NCBI GenBank assembly: GCA_016715815.1 | Contig: JADJXN010000007.1 | Location: 8,943 to 72,942 of the forward strand | Length of the DNA stretch: 64,000 nucleotides | DNA from: Oligoflexia bacterium | GTDB taxonomy: Bacteria; Bdellovibrionota; Bdellovibrionia; JABDDW01 | Direction of reading: 5' to 3' | Shown: in pieces, positions 18,279 to 26,648 of the stretch | Numbering within the stretch: position 1 is the first letter of the stretch | How the letters are laid out: the number at the start of each line of letters is the position of its first letter | Notes under the pieces: generated by a model | The model's input: the letters and a program-made list of their open reading frames with translations, nothing else | Databases searched by the model: none | Told to the model about the DNA's origin: nothing | Translations under genes and position numbers: made by a program

Positions 18279-18695
18279 TTAACCATCTAAGGCTTGGTTG
18301 GCAAGCTTATCCGCAATTTTATTTTGCTCACGCGGTATATACTCAAATTTAACGTCTTTAAACGCCAAAACCAGTTCATTGGCTTTTACAAATAATGGAA
18401 TAATCCCCTCAGCTTTTACCTTATATTCGCCAATCATTTGGCGAACCATTAACTGAGAATCTGCTTTAAGAATTAGTCTTTTAACACCCGCTTTTTTGCA
18501 TACATTTAAGGCCACCAACATTCCCATATACTCAGCATAGTTATTGGTCCGCTCACCTAATCTTTCAGCACCCTCTAATAAAATATCCCCTTTAAGATTG
18601 GTAATCACAAAACCAAAAGAGGCAGGCCCGGGATTGCCGCGGCTGGCTCCATCGGTGTAAACAATAACTTGCTCAGGTAGTTTAAGTTTACTCAT
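18279..18695 (-). CDS. rnhA: ribonuclease HI family protein
   Basis: A 138-residue RNase H fold protein. The metal-binding acids are in place: Asp in YTDGASRGNPGP (near residue 12), Glu in NNYAEYMG (near 48), Asp in LKADSQL (near 70) and Asp in NKIADKLANQALD near the C terminus. The GASRGNPGPASFG form is typical of the reverse-transcriptase-like RNase HI subgroup rather than E. coli RnhA. It degrades RNA in RNA-DNA hybrids. The start at 18695 overlaps the stop of the zinc-ribbon gene as ATGA; the same pairing of these two genes is common in Deltaproteobacteria-like genomes. A longer frame upstream would overlap that gene fully and is unlikely. Confidence 0.88.
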   Translation of the reverse strand: MSKLKLPEQVIVYTDGASRGNPGPASFGFVITNLKGDILLEGAERLGERTNNYAEYMGMLVALNVCKKAGVKRLILKADSQLMVRQMIGEYKVKAEGIIPLFVKANELVLAFKDVKFEYIPREQNKIADKLANQALDG

Positions 18696-19408
18696 TGAAG
18701 AGGGGCTTGGCAGAGAATTCTCATACAATGTGGACACTCTAAAATTTCCTCACCCTTTTGTAGTTTAACAAACATTTGCTCAGGAATTAACACATCGCAA
18801 GAGCTGCATCTTTTGTTTTTAACAATTCCCACGCCATGACCATATATAGAGCTAATTCTCTCATATTTTTGCAAAAATGCTGGGGAAATATTTTTTTTAA
18901 ATTCTTCTTTTTCTTTTGTTGCCACTACTATTTCCTGCTGTCTTGTCTGCACAACAATTTCAAGGGCGTTTTTCTTGTCTTTTAAAAGAGCCTCAAGGTT
19001 TTCTTTATTTTCTTTAATTTTTGAAAGCTCAACACCAAGTTCAATTTTATGAGAATCAATTTTTTCAATTTCAACGTTACGATCTTTGCAAAGTTTTTTT
19101 AATTTATCTATGTGCTTTTGGGTGAAATGATACTCTTTATGCCTACCCAAAATTGAAGGGATTTTTGCTTCAAGCTCTTTTGCCAGTTTTGTATCTGATT
19201 GTATGGCATTAACATAATCTAATCTTTGCTTATCTAAATCGCTATGTTGCCACTGTAATGATTCATATTTTGTAGTAATAACTAGAAGATCTGATTCTAG
19301 GTTTTTTAAATCAAGGGGAATAAAGCGTAAAACTTTCTGTGCTGCTTGAATTTTTAAATCAAACTTCTGAAATTCTGCCAGTTTTTTGAGTTCTTCTTGC
19401 ACTTGCAT
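18692..19408 (-). CDS. coiled-coil protein with C-terminal C4 zinc ribbon (DUF164/CdsZ-like)
   Basis: A 238-residue protein. Residues about 1-180 form a long, charged coiled coil rich in Lys, Glu and Leu. The C-terminal 45 residues hold a four-cysteine zinc ribbon, CSSCD about 25 residues before CPHC. This is the zf-RING_7 (DUF164) family. It is coupled by a four-base overlap with the RNase HI gene downstream. A molecular function cannot be taken from the sequence alone; a nucleic-acid or protein-binding role is likely from the ribbon. Confidence 0.85.
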   Translation of the reverse strand: MQVQEELKKLAEFQKFDLKIQAAQKVLRFIPLDLKNLESDLLVITTKYESLQWQHSDLDKQRLDYVNAIQSDTKLAKELEAKIPSILGRHKEYHFTQKHIDKLKKLCKDRNVEIEKIDSHKIELGVELSKIKENKENLEALLKDKKNALEIVVQTRQQEIVVATKEKEEFKKNISPAFLQKYERISSIYGHGVGIVKNKRCSSCDVLIPEQMFVKLQKGEEILECPHCMRILCQAPLQ

Positions 19409-19448
19409 AAACGCCTTCTTATTTAGTTTTCAAAAATCCCATCCAGAA

Positions 19449-19516
19449 CTCTGATACTCCGTGCTCCGAGAACATTCCGATATCAGATATCTGATATCGG
19501 ATATCAGATATCAGAG
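19449..19516. repeat. nested inverted repeat built on GATATC units
   Basis: The stretch contains a perfect 24-bp palindrome (19477-19500 region, centred on AGATATCT) followed by further TATCAGATATC copies, and is bracketed by CTCTGATA (19449-19456) and its inverse TATCAGAG (19509-19516). It lies just downstream of the tRNA and upstream of the zinc-ribbon gene on the minus strand. It could fold as a strong hairpin in RNA of either strand, but there is no following T tract, so it is not a standard terminator. Confidence 0.7.
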
Positions 19517-19523
19517 TGGTTCA

Positions 19524-19600
19524 TGGTGGGCCCACCAGGATTTGAACCTGGGACTGCCCGGTTATGAGCCGGGAGCTCTAACCAGCTGAGCTATAGGCCC
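19524..19600 (-). tRNA. tRNA with CAT anticodon (probably tRNA-Ile2, else elongator tRNA-Met)
   Basis: A complete cloverleaf on the minus strand: acceptor GGGCCTA pairing with TGGGCCC, D arm AGCTC..GAGC, anticodon stem CCCGG/CCGGG around loop CTCATAA (anticodon CAT), T arm CCCAGGTTCAAATCCTGGT, A73 and encoded CCA. The anticodon arm with GGCTCATAACC resembles the tRNA-Ile2 isoacceptor whose C34 is changed to lysidine. A methionine identity cannot be excluded without comparison. It lies 43 bases downstream of rpoD in the same direction. Confidence 0.93.
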
Positions 19601-19642
19601 TCTTTGTTTTAAACAATTATCAAGAAAGTTTGTTATTCCTTC

Positions 19643-21688
19643 TTAGCTATCTATAAAAGCTTTGAGCTTTTTAGCACGGCTTGGGTGACGCAATTTTCTT
19701 AGCGCCTTGGCTTCAATTTGTCTAATACGCTCACGGGTTACGTTAAAATCCTGTCCAACCTCTTCAAGCGTATGATCACTTTCTTCACCAATACCAAAAC
19801 GCATTCTTAATACTTTCTCCTCACGGGGAGTCAAAGTTGCAAGCACGCGTCTTGTTTGCTCTGCTAAATTTAAGTTAATAATGGCCTCTGCAGGGTTAAT
19901 AACTTTTTTATCCTCAATAAAATCCCCTAAATGCGAATCTTCTTCTTCACCTACAGGAGTCTCAAGGCTAATTGGCTCTTTTGCTATTTTTAAAACTTTT
20001 CTAACTTTATCAATGGGCATTTCCATCTTTTCTGCAATTTCCTCAGGTGTTGGTTCGCGCCCAATTTCTTGTACTAAATAACGTGATGTACGAATAAGCT
20101 TGTTAATTGTCTCTATCATGTGAACCGGTATACGAATGGTTCTGGCCTGGTCTGCAATAGCTCTTGTAATGGCTTGGCGGATCCACCAAGTTGCATAGGT
20201 TGAAAACTTGTAACCTCGACGGTATTCAAACTTATCAACCGCCTTCATAAGACCAATGTTACCCTCTTGAATTAAATCTAAAAACTGTAACCCGCGGTTG
20301 GTATACTTTTTAGCAATACTCACCACTAAACGTAAGTTTGCTTCAACAAGTTCTGCTTTTGCTTTATCAGCTTTTCTCTGGCCCGCTTCAATGCCCCAGT
20401 AGGTTTCCTTAACCCAACCATAGTGCATCTCTGCTTCTTCAACGACGCGGTCAATTCTTGCTTGAAATTTTGAAAGCTGCTCAACCAAAACCTCAAGGGC
20501 TTCAAAGGTCATGTTTGTATCTCTAAGAAGCTTTGATCTGTCTTTGGGGTTTTCTTGCATTCTTTTTTGAAGCTCAAGAAGTGCTTTAAAATCTATAACT
20601 TTTGCTTTTGTCACACCTGTTTTAATTTGCCCGTGAAGGTAATTAAGGCGGCTAACAAGGTTTTTAAATTTAATAACAATACGGTCAATGGTTTTACGGT
20701 TAAAGCTTACGTCTTGGAAATTTTTAAAAACTTCAGCCTTGTTTTTATCAAGCTCGGCGTAAATTTTATCTTTTACCGCAATGGCAAGGCCCGGCTTGTT
20801 AAGCTGCTCAAAATATTTTTGTGATTTCTTTTTATAGTTTTTAACATGGCCAATTAAAGAATGAATTTTTTCAATATACTCTTTTTCATCATAGGTTGTG
20901 TCTTCGTCTTCAAGACCGCGAAAAATACTTTTTACTTTAATTCTGCCGGCATTAAGTCTGTCGCCAATGTTTATAATTTCACAGGTTCCAAGAGGAGAGC
21001 TTAAAATAACTTTTAAAATTTCTAGCTCGCCCTCTTCAATCTTTTTAGCGATTTCTACTTCGCCTTCGCGGGTAAGAAGGCTCACACTACCCATTTTTCT
21101 TAAATAAAGTCTAACAGGGTCATTGCCTTTTCCGGCGGCATCAGTACTTTCTGCCTCTTCCTCTTCTTCGTCTTCATCCTCATCAGAGTCTGAAGATTCT
21201 GCTGGCTCGCTTAAAAACTCTTCGTCTTTTCCACCTTTTGTTTTTTTAGTGCCATCTACAAGTTTGATGTTACTTTCTTCAATAGCAGTCATTAAAATTT
21301 CAATAAGCTCAGGGGATGTGATTTCAGGAGGCAATAAATCGTTTATTTCTTCAAAAGTTACAAACCCGCGGGTGGAACCAAGAGCAATAAAACGTTTAAT
21401 TTCACTTTGTATTTTTTCAAATAATTCTTTTGAAGGTGGTCTTTCTGGCTCGCGCTTTGGTTGCACCTCTGCTGTGATAACCACACTTTCTTGAATAACT
21501 ACTTTTTCCTCAATAATAACTGCGGGCTTTTTTGCTTTTGACACTGCCACTGTGGCTTGCACTTTTTTTGATGCAAGCTTACCAATACCAATAGCCTTTA
21601 CTTTAGGGGCCTTTGCACTTTTAGCCACAACTTTTTTAGCGGGCTTTTTTGCTTTAAGGGGTTTTTTTGTTTTTTTGTTCTTTGTCAT
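19643..21688 (-). CDS. rpoD: RNA polymerase primary sigma factor RpoD (sigma-70)
   Basis: A 681-residue primary sigma factor. Region 2 is in NLRLVVSIAKKYTNRGLQFLDLIQEGNIGLMKAV-type sequence near residues 440-475, with region 2.4 YATWWIRQAITRAIADQA. Region 3 starts at RTIRIPVHMIET. Region 4.2 TLEEVGQDFNVTRERIRQIEAKAL lies near the C terminus. The N terminus has an extra 70-residue Lys/Ala/Val-rich segment before region 1.1, and an acidic run (DSDEDEDEEEEEAEST, near 165-180) precedes the NDPVRLYLRKMG motif of region 1.2. It is the last gene of the rpsU-yqeY-dnaG-rpoD operon, 7 bases after dnaG. Confidence 0.97.
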   Translation of the reverse strand: MTKNKKTKKPLKAKKPAKKVVAKSAKAPKVKAIGIGKLASKKVQATVAVSKAKKPAVIIEEKVVIQESVVITAEVQPKREPERPPSKELFEKIQSEIKRFIALGSTRGFVTFEEINDLLPPEITSPELIEILMTAIEESNIKLVDGTKKTKGGKDEEFLSEPAESSDSDEDEDEEEEEAESTDAAGKGNDPVRLYLRKMGSVSLLTREGEVEIAKKIEEGELEILKVILSSPLGTCEIINIGDRLNAGRIKVKSIFRGLEDEDTTYDEKEYIEKIHSLIGHVKNYKKKSQKYFEQLNKPGLAIAVKDKIYAELDKNKAEVFKNFQDVSFNRKTIDRIVIKFKNLVSRLNYLHGQIKTGVTKAKVIDFKALLELQKRMQENPKDRSKLLRDTNMTFEALEVLVEQLSKFQARIDRVVEEAEMHYGWVKETYWGIEAGQRKADKAKAELVEANLRLVVSIAKKYTNRGLQFLDLIQEGNIGLMKAVDKFEYRRGYKFSTYATWWIRQAITRAIADQARTIRIPVHMIETINKLIRTSRYLVQEIGREPTPEEIAEKMEMPIDKVRKVLKIAKEPISLETPVGEEEDSHLGDFIEDKKVINPAEAIINLNLAEQTRRVLATLTPREEKVLRMRFGIGEESDHTLEEVGQDFNVTRERIRQIEAKALRKLRHPSRAKKLKAFIDS

Positions 21689-21695
21689 GTTCGTG

Positions 21696-23477
21696 TTATC
21701 TCCTTTGAGGTCCCTTTTGTTCTTTCGCTAGTTCAAAATAATCCTGCAACTTTTTAACATTTACTTCTGGCTCAGTTTTTATTTGGCTTAAAATTTCCTT
21801 TGCCTTAATTTTCAAACTTCGCCTGCTCACTTGTAGTATGCAATCACTTACAAGCTTTCTTTCCTCGTCTTTATCTTTAGGCCGATCCTCTACAAAAAGC
21901 GCAATCAAGTCCTTAAGTATCTGCCTTTGCGCAGTACCCAATAGAGAAGCAGCTAATCTATCAAAATCACTTGGGTTCTGACAATATTTTTCAATTATAC
22001 TTTGAGCCAGCTCCCGAGTTATTGGGCTAATAAAACTGCTAATTAAGTGCTCAGTATCCCGAACACGCTCTAAGTACTCTTGTTCTACTAGCATATATTG
22101 AACCAACAATTTTTCTTCTTTGGGTATTTCAGAGAGATTTATTAAACTTTCATTTTTCTTTGTATTTTCAATAACTTGAGCACGCTTCACGGGGCTGGCA
22201 TGAGTTATTATGTTGGTGTCAAGATTGAGCCTGTCTGCCGTTTCTTGTAAGTAAAGACTTCTTAACTGTTGATCCTTTACACGATCTAAAAATGGCTGAA
22301 TCTGGCTTAAAACTTCTTTCTTATCAGTGGCTCGCCCTTTAAATCCCCTCATCATGCTAGTTAAGACAACACTAAAGTGGTCGGGGGCTAATTGAAGTGC
22401 TTGTTTAAATTTTTCGGCCCCATGTAATCTAATATATTCATCAGGGTCTTTTGCACCAGTTAATACTAGGCATTTTGATAATATTGCTTCTTCTAAAAAA
22501 AACGGCAATGCTCTTTGTGCTGCAATTTGGCCGGCCTCATCACTATCAAATAAAACAGTAACTTTATTACAAAGTTTTTTGATGGCTCTAGCATGCTCAT
22601 GGGTAAATGCAGTGCCTAAAGTTGCTACCACATTTTTAATTCCAAATTGGTAAAGAGAAATTAAATCCATATAACCTTCAACCAATATAACTTCTTTTTC
22701 CGCTCTAATGTATTTGGCCGTGGCATGTACCCCGTAAAGCGTTTTACTTTTGTTAAAAACAGGGGTCTCAGGAGAATTTAAATATTTTGGCTGTTCATTT
22801 TCATCAATACTGCGCCCACCAAAACCTAAAACATTTTCTGAAACCGAAATAATAGGAAACATCAAACGGTTTCTAAAAATATCAAAATGTTCTTGGTTTT
22901 GTTTTTTCTTTATAAGGCCTAGTTTTTCACAAAGTGCTAAAGGAGCTTTTGCTTTTTTTAAAATCTCACTCAAAGTTGACCAAGAATTTGGAGCAAAGCC
23001 GATTTTAAAATCCTCTAAAACTTCTTCACTTAAATTTCTTTTTTTAATGTATTGCCAAATGGGATGATCTTTTTTTTGAGCTTTTAGGTTTTTATAAAAA
23101 TAAGAAGCTACATATTTATTAAGTTTAAAAAAGGTTTTAATCTCATTTTCTTTTTCTTGGTCTTCTTTTTTGTATTCAATCTTGGGAATAGGAATTCCAG
23201 CACGGTTTGCAAGGGCCTCCACTGATTGCACAAAATCCATTCCGTGGTAATCCATCATAAAGCTAAATACATTGCCCGATTTTCTACAACCAAAGCAGTG
23301 GTAAACTTGTTTTGGCTCACTGACAAAAAAACTAGGCGTGCGTTCAGCATGGCCCGGAAAAGGGCAAAGGCCTTTAAGGCTTGAGCCTGAGTGAGACAGC
23401 TCAACAACATCACCAATAACACTTACAATGTCATTGGCGTCTCTGACTTTATCAATAAAGTCGGCCTGAAACTTCAA
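21696..23477 (-). CDS. dnaG: DNA primase
   Basis: A 593-residue DnaG. The N-terminal CHC2 zinc-binding domain has C-x2-P-G-H then HCFGCRKSGN (residues about 38-65). The catalytic core has the EGYMDLISLYQFG motif near 265-277 and the TOPRIM acids in FDSDEAGQ near 314. The C-terminal third is the helicase-binding region and is divergent, as usual. It makes RNA primers for replication. It lies between yqeY and rpoD in the macromolecular-synthesis operon, with about 20 bases to yqeY. Confidence 0.96.
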   Translation of the reverse strand: MKFQADFIDKVRDANDIVSVIGDVVELSHSGSSLKGLCPFPGHAERTPSFFVSEPKQVYHCFGCRKSGNVFSFMMDYHGMDFVQSVEALANRAGIPIPKIEYKKEDQEKENEIKTFFKLNKYVASYFYKNLKAQKKDHPIWQYIKKRNLSEEVLEDFKIGFAPNSWSTLSEILKKAKAPLALCEKLGLIKKKQNQEHFDIFRNRLMFPIISVSENVLGFGGRSIDENEQPKYLNSPETPVFNKSKTLYGVHATAKYIRAEKEVILVEGYMDLISLYQFGIKNVVATLGTAFTHEHARAIKKLCNKVTVLFDSDEAGQIAAQRALPFFLEEAILSKCLVLTGAKDPDEYIRLHGAEKFKQALQLAPDHFSVVLTSMMRGFKGRATDKKEVLSQIQPFLDRVKDQQLRSLYLQETADRLNLDTNIITHASPVKRAQVIENTKKNESLINLSEIPKEEKLLVQYMLVEQEYLERVRDTEHLISSFISPITRELAQSIIEKYCQNPSDFDRLAASLLGTAQRQILKDLIALFVEDRPKDKDEERKLVSDCILQVSRRSLKIKAKEILSQIKTEPEVNVKKLQDYFELAKEQKGPQRR

Positions 23478-23497
23478 AAGCCCCCCATAAATTGTTA

Positions 23498-23977
23498 TTA
23501 ACTTAGCTTAGACTTAACCACTTCGCTGATGAGTTTACCATCAGCCATGCCTTGAGCTTTTGCCATAACTGCTTTCATTACAAGACCCATATCTTTTGCT
23601 GAGCTTGCTTTTGTTTCAGTAATGGCTTGAGCCACAAGGGCCTCAACTTGTTCTTTGGACATCATTTGAGGGAGGTAAGACTCTATTACTTTAAGTTCTG
23701 CCTTTTCTTGGTCGGCCAAATCTTGGCGCCCACCGGCTACAAACTGCTCAATAGAATCTTTGCGCTGCTTTACCAAAGTTTTTAGCACTGAAATAATAAG
23801 CTCATCAGCTTTTTGGTCTTCAGTACGTTTATCATTGGGGTCAGCTGCTTTTACTCTCTCATCGATCTCTTTGTTTTTAACTGCTGATTGAACCATTCTT
23901 ATGGTTGAAAGCTTTATCTTGTCGCCACTTTTCATGGCGGCTTTTAAATCTTCCATCATTTTAGCTTTTAAAGACAC
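23498..23977 (-). CDS. yqeY: GatB/YqeY-domain protein
   Basis: A 159-residue YqeY-type protein. It starts MSLKAKMMEDLKAAMKSGD and has the family's SYLPQMMSKEQVEALV segment near 100-115 and the MGLVMKAVMAKAQGMADGK segment near 130-148. This domain is the tRNA-binding tail of the GatB amidotransferase subunit occurring alone; the role of the stand-alone form is not settled. It lies between rpsU and dnaG, two bases after rpsU, a common arrangement in many phyla. Confidence 0.93.
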   Translation of the reverse strand: MSLKAKMMEDLKAAMKSGDKIKLSTIRMVQSAVKNKEIDERVKAADPNDKRTEDQKADELIISVLKTLVKQRKDSIEQFVAGGRQDLADQEKAELKVIESYLPQMMSKEQVEALVAQAITETKASSAKDMGLVMKAVMAKAQGMADGKLISEVVKSKLS

Positions 23978-23979
23978 TT

Positions 23980-24177
23980 TTAGTACTCCGATTTCTTCCC
24001 TTTTTTTAAATTTCTCTTACGAGCCGCAATAGACTTCTTTTTAAGTCTTACGCTGGGTTTTTCATAGTGTTCGCGTTTTTTAACCTCAGACAAAATGCCA
24101 CCTTTTTCAACTTGCTTTTTAAAGCGTCTTAAAGCTCCTTCAAAGCTTTCACCTTCTCTAATTTTTACACCTGGCAT
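23980..24177 (-). CDS. rpsU: 30S ribosomal protein S21
   Basis: A 65-residue S21, starting MPGVKIREGESFEGALRRFKK with the typical REHYEKPSVRLKKK segment and a basic C terminus. It helps the 30S subunit start translation. It is the first gene of the rpsU-yqeY-dnaG-rpoD operon; a well-formed promoter lies about 40 bases upstream. Confidence 0.96.
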   Translation of the reverse strand: MPGVKIREGESFEGALRRFKKQVEKGGILSEVKKREHYEKPSVRLKKKSIAARKRNLKKGKKSEY

Positions 24178-24217
24178 TTAAAATTCACCCGCCTCTCATA
24201 ATAAATTTAAACACTGA

Positions 24218-24246
24218 TAGGTATCAATGCCCCTTGTTTTTGTCAA
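24218..24246 (-). promoter_or_regulatory. putative sigma-70 promoter of the rpsU operon
   Basis: On the minus strand a perfect -35 box TTGACA (24241-24246) is followed after 17 bases by TACCTA (24218-24223), a weak -10 match. The predicted start would fall about 30 bases upstream of the rpsU ATG. The -35 box and spacing are good; the -10 box is poor, so this is moderate evidence. Confidence 0.5.
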
Positions 24247-24271
24247 CAAAGCCCTCTAATAATAGCCACTT

Positions 24272-24761
24272 ATGTCTGACTTAAATGACCAAAAATGGAT
24301 GAAAACCGCTTTAAAGCTTGCTGAAGAGGCCCAAGCCCTTGGCGAGGTCCCAGTTGGGGCATTAGTGGTTCAGACAAAGGACCTTAAAACTGGTGAAAAT
24401 TTAGTTGAGCCGGTTTTAATTTCAAAGGCTTTTAATAACCGAGAATCTGCCCAAAACCCGGTAGGCCATGCTGAGCTTTTAGCTATCAGTGAGGCTTCAA
24501 AAAAGTTGAATCGTTGGCGCTTAACTGGCTGCACACTTTATGTAACTTTAGAGCCTTGTGTGATGTGCGCAGGTGCCATTGTACTTTCCCGCATTGATCG
24601 GGTTGTGTTTGGAGCGCATGATCCAAAAGCAGGTGCTATTGAATCTATTTTATAAAATATTTTTTGATAAAAAATTAAATCACACGCCGAAAGTTACATC
24701 AGGTGTTTGCTCTGAGGAGGCGGGGGCTTTATTAAAAAACTTTTTTTTAAAAAAAAGATAA
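24272..24761 (+). CDS. tadA: tRNA-specific adenosine deaminase TadA, interrupted by a frameshift
   Basis: TadA converts A34 to inosine in tRNA-Arg(ACG). The first frame (24272-24655) encodes the deaminase core: zinc-ligand HAE in VGHAELL (near residue 70) and PCVMCAG near 97-103. It stops after GAIES. The remaining family-typical C terminus (FDKKLNHTPKVTSGVCSEEAGALLKNFF) is in the next frame and ends at 24761. One extra T in the four-T run at 24648-24651 explains the shift. Because tadA is usually essential, a sequence error is more likely than a real knock-out, though the catalytic residues would be kept either way. It is divergent from rpsU. Confidence 0.85.
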
Positions 24762-24924
24762 GCGACCTTGTTGAAGCTTGTGCCGTCAATAGCTACCCAT
24801 GTGTTATACAAATGCCCACACTCTCACTCTTAAGCCCAAAAACGCAATAAAATCGAAAATAGGTAAATAATAATACGAGCCGCTATTAACAAAATTCTAA
24901 AACTAGACTCATACTTTATTATAT

Positions 24925-25033
24925 ACCGCCGAATCTTCCTTATGAGGTGTTTTGTTCTCATAAGTACCCCCTTTCAAATGCCAGGGGGAACTCCGTTTCC
25001 AAAAGGGCGACAACAAGGTCGCCCTTTTCTTTT
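24925..25033 (+). ncRNA. candidate small structured RNA ending in a terminator
   Basis: Three consecutive hairpins occupy this otherwise gene-free stretch. They are TTATGAG/CTCATAA (24940-24963), CCCCC/GGGGG (24967-24988) and an 11-bp stem with a T-rich tail (25001-25033). A possible promoter (TTAACA, 18 bases, CATACT) ends about 10 bases before it. The position after tadA recalls genomes where the SRP RNA lies there, but I cannot find the SRP GGAAG/AGCA loop on either strand. The rest of the 24762-25212 interval shows no ORF of note. Confidence 0.35.
25001..25033 (+). terminator. Rho-independent terminator
   Basis: AAAAGGGCGAC and GTCGCCCTTTT form an 11-bp stem with a six-base loop, followed by CTTTT. 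The A and T runs flanking the GC core would also let it work on the minus strand. It closes whatever is transcribed through the region downstream of tadA. Confidence 0.85.
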
Positions 25034-25151
25034 ATGCAAAGACAAGTTCAGCTTCGCTCTTAAATATATTTATTTTTAAATATCTTTGTGTCCGACAGGC
25101 GGACCAAAAAATCCGGAATTCTGACTAACTTTTTAACAAAACTTGTCCGAC

Positions 25152-25179
25152 TTAAGTTTAGCCTAGGCACTCCCGATAG
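25152..25179 (+). promoter_or_regulatory. putative sigma-28 (FliA-type) promoter
   Basis: TTAAGTTT (25152-25159) matches seven of eight bases of the sigma-28 -35 element TAAAGTTT. CCCGATAG (25172-25179) matches six of eight of the -10 element GCCGATAA. The spacing is 12 bases against the usual 11. The ATG of the secreted TIM-barrel protein is 34 bases downstream. No sigma-70-like boxes are better placed. Confidence 0.5.
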
Positions 25180-25212
25180 CTCTTTTGGGTAACAAATAAA
25201 GGGGCGTCTTTC

Positions 25213-26623
25213 ATGAAGTTAAAGTTAACTTTTCTTATTCTTCCATTTATTTTTTTAAACTTTGCAGAGGCACGGTTTTCAAACCTAAAAATTGCTAGCC
25301 CATTTATTGAAAATGGCGGCTCCGGATGTGATGACCATAATTGCATTTGGCTAACTGGAAAAAACTTTAAGGCTACAAATACAGTTATCTTATTTATACC
25401 TAATACATTTTTTAGTTTAGCAACATACAATGTGGAGTTTACTGCTAATAATCAAAACTCAGGAAAAGACTTAATAACCTTTAGAATTACAGATACTAGT
25501 GTCCAAGAGATTTTTGCATCAAGCGGGTTAAGGGTACAAATTATTGACAACACCACGGGAGAAAGATCAGCTTTTTCTCTGTTAAAAAAAGAGACTCCTC
25601 AACCACCACCTCCTCCTTCTGTGTACTAACCCACCACCTCAAGTGGTTATTAATACCTGCCAAGAAGTTGGTTACCCAGCAAATTATGTTGGCTCTTACA
25701 TTAGCAGACGTCAATTTGATTGCGTAACACAAACCTATTCAGACTGGCAAAGAGAAGATACCTGCAAGCCAAATGATGTTTTACCTCCACCCCCTCCAAC
25801 ACCGCCTGTTGCAACTAGTGGTTGGCAAACAAAATATGTAGGCTTTTATGCCTCCGCCCTCTATGGGGTTGGAAGTGGAAACTATATTCAAGAAGTATCA
25901 GCTGTTTCTAATGTGGTTTTAGTAGGCTCAACAGATCCTGATTTAATTTTAAAGCTCCAAACAGCTAAAGATTTAAATATGAAGGTACTTATCTCAACAC
26001 GTTGGAGTTTTTTTGATGGCAATGGTGATATTGTCTCAAACCACATACAAAATTGGCATACCTTAAGGCAAAAACTTGAGCCCTTTAGAACAAGTATTAT
26101 TGGCTTTTACTTGGCAGATGAGCCTTATTGGATACATCAATTAGGTCATTCTCCAGATTTACGCCACTATGACTGGGTAAGAGACTGGTTAAACCATCTT
26201 TCAAGAATTATTAAAATAGATTGGCCTGAAGCTATTACCGCATTTGTTGAGGCCTACCCCATTTTTACTGAGGGACATTTTTTAAACCCTGAGCTTGTGG
26301 ATTGGATTGGCATGGATTGCTACGAAGGTTTTGATAGTTGTGGTGGAAAAAGCATTCCCTGGTATTATGAGCAAATTAAAAAAACAATGCACTCTAAACA
26401 AAAGCTCATAGCAGTTCCAGGTGTGGGAAAACCAATTAACTCAGCCAAAACTGAATCACAAATTTTAAATGAGCTTAAAAAGTATGATGAAATGATAAAG
26501 GCTGACTCACGCTTTATTATGACAATGCCCTTTTTGTGGCAAAGCTTTGGCTCATCCTCTGATGGTGGTTGGCACGGGGCCCGTGATTTAAGCTCTGTAA
26601 AAGCAGAGCTTTTAAAGCGCTAA
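25213..26623 (+). CDS. secreted multidomain protein with TIM-barrel glycosidase-like domain, frameshifted
   Basis: The N-terminal part (25213 to about 25615) has a signal peptide (about 1-20), an IPT/TIG-like beta domain and a proline linker PPPPPS. The frame then shifts by one base and continues with a short Cys-containing module (INTCQEVGYPANYVGSYI), a second proline linker and a catalytic-looking domain from about 25830. That domain has FYLADEPYW, DWIGMDCYEG and TMPFLWQSFG at positions expected of TIM-barrel glycoside hydrolases. The joined protein would be about 470 residues and exported. The substrate is unknown. Joining the two halves is supported by continuous proline-rich sequence on both sides of the break near 25610-25625. 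Confidence 0.7.
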
Positions 26624-26648
26624 ACCATAATTAAATTAATTAAGCTTA

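Noticed and set aside
24762..25033. SRP RNA (ffs) downstream of tadA
   Set aside because: The position is suggestive, but the conserved GGAAG tetraloop and AGCA internal loop are absent on both strands.
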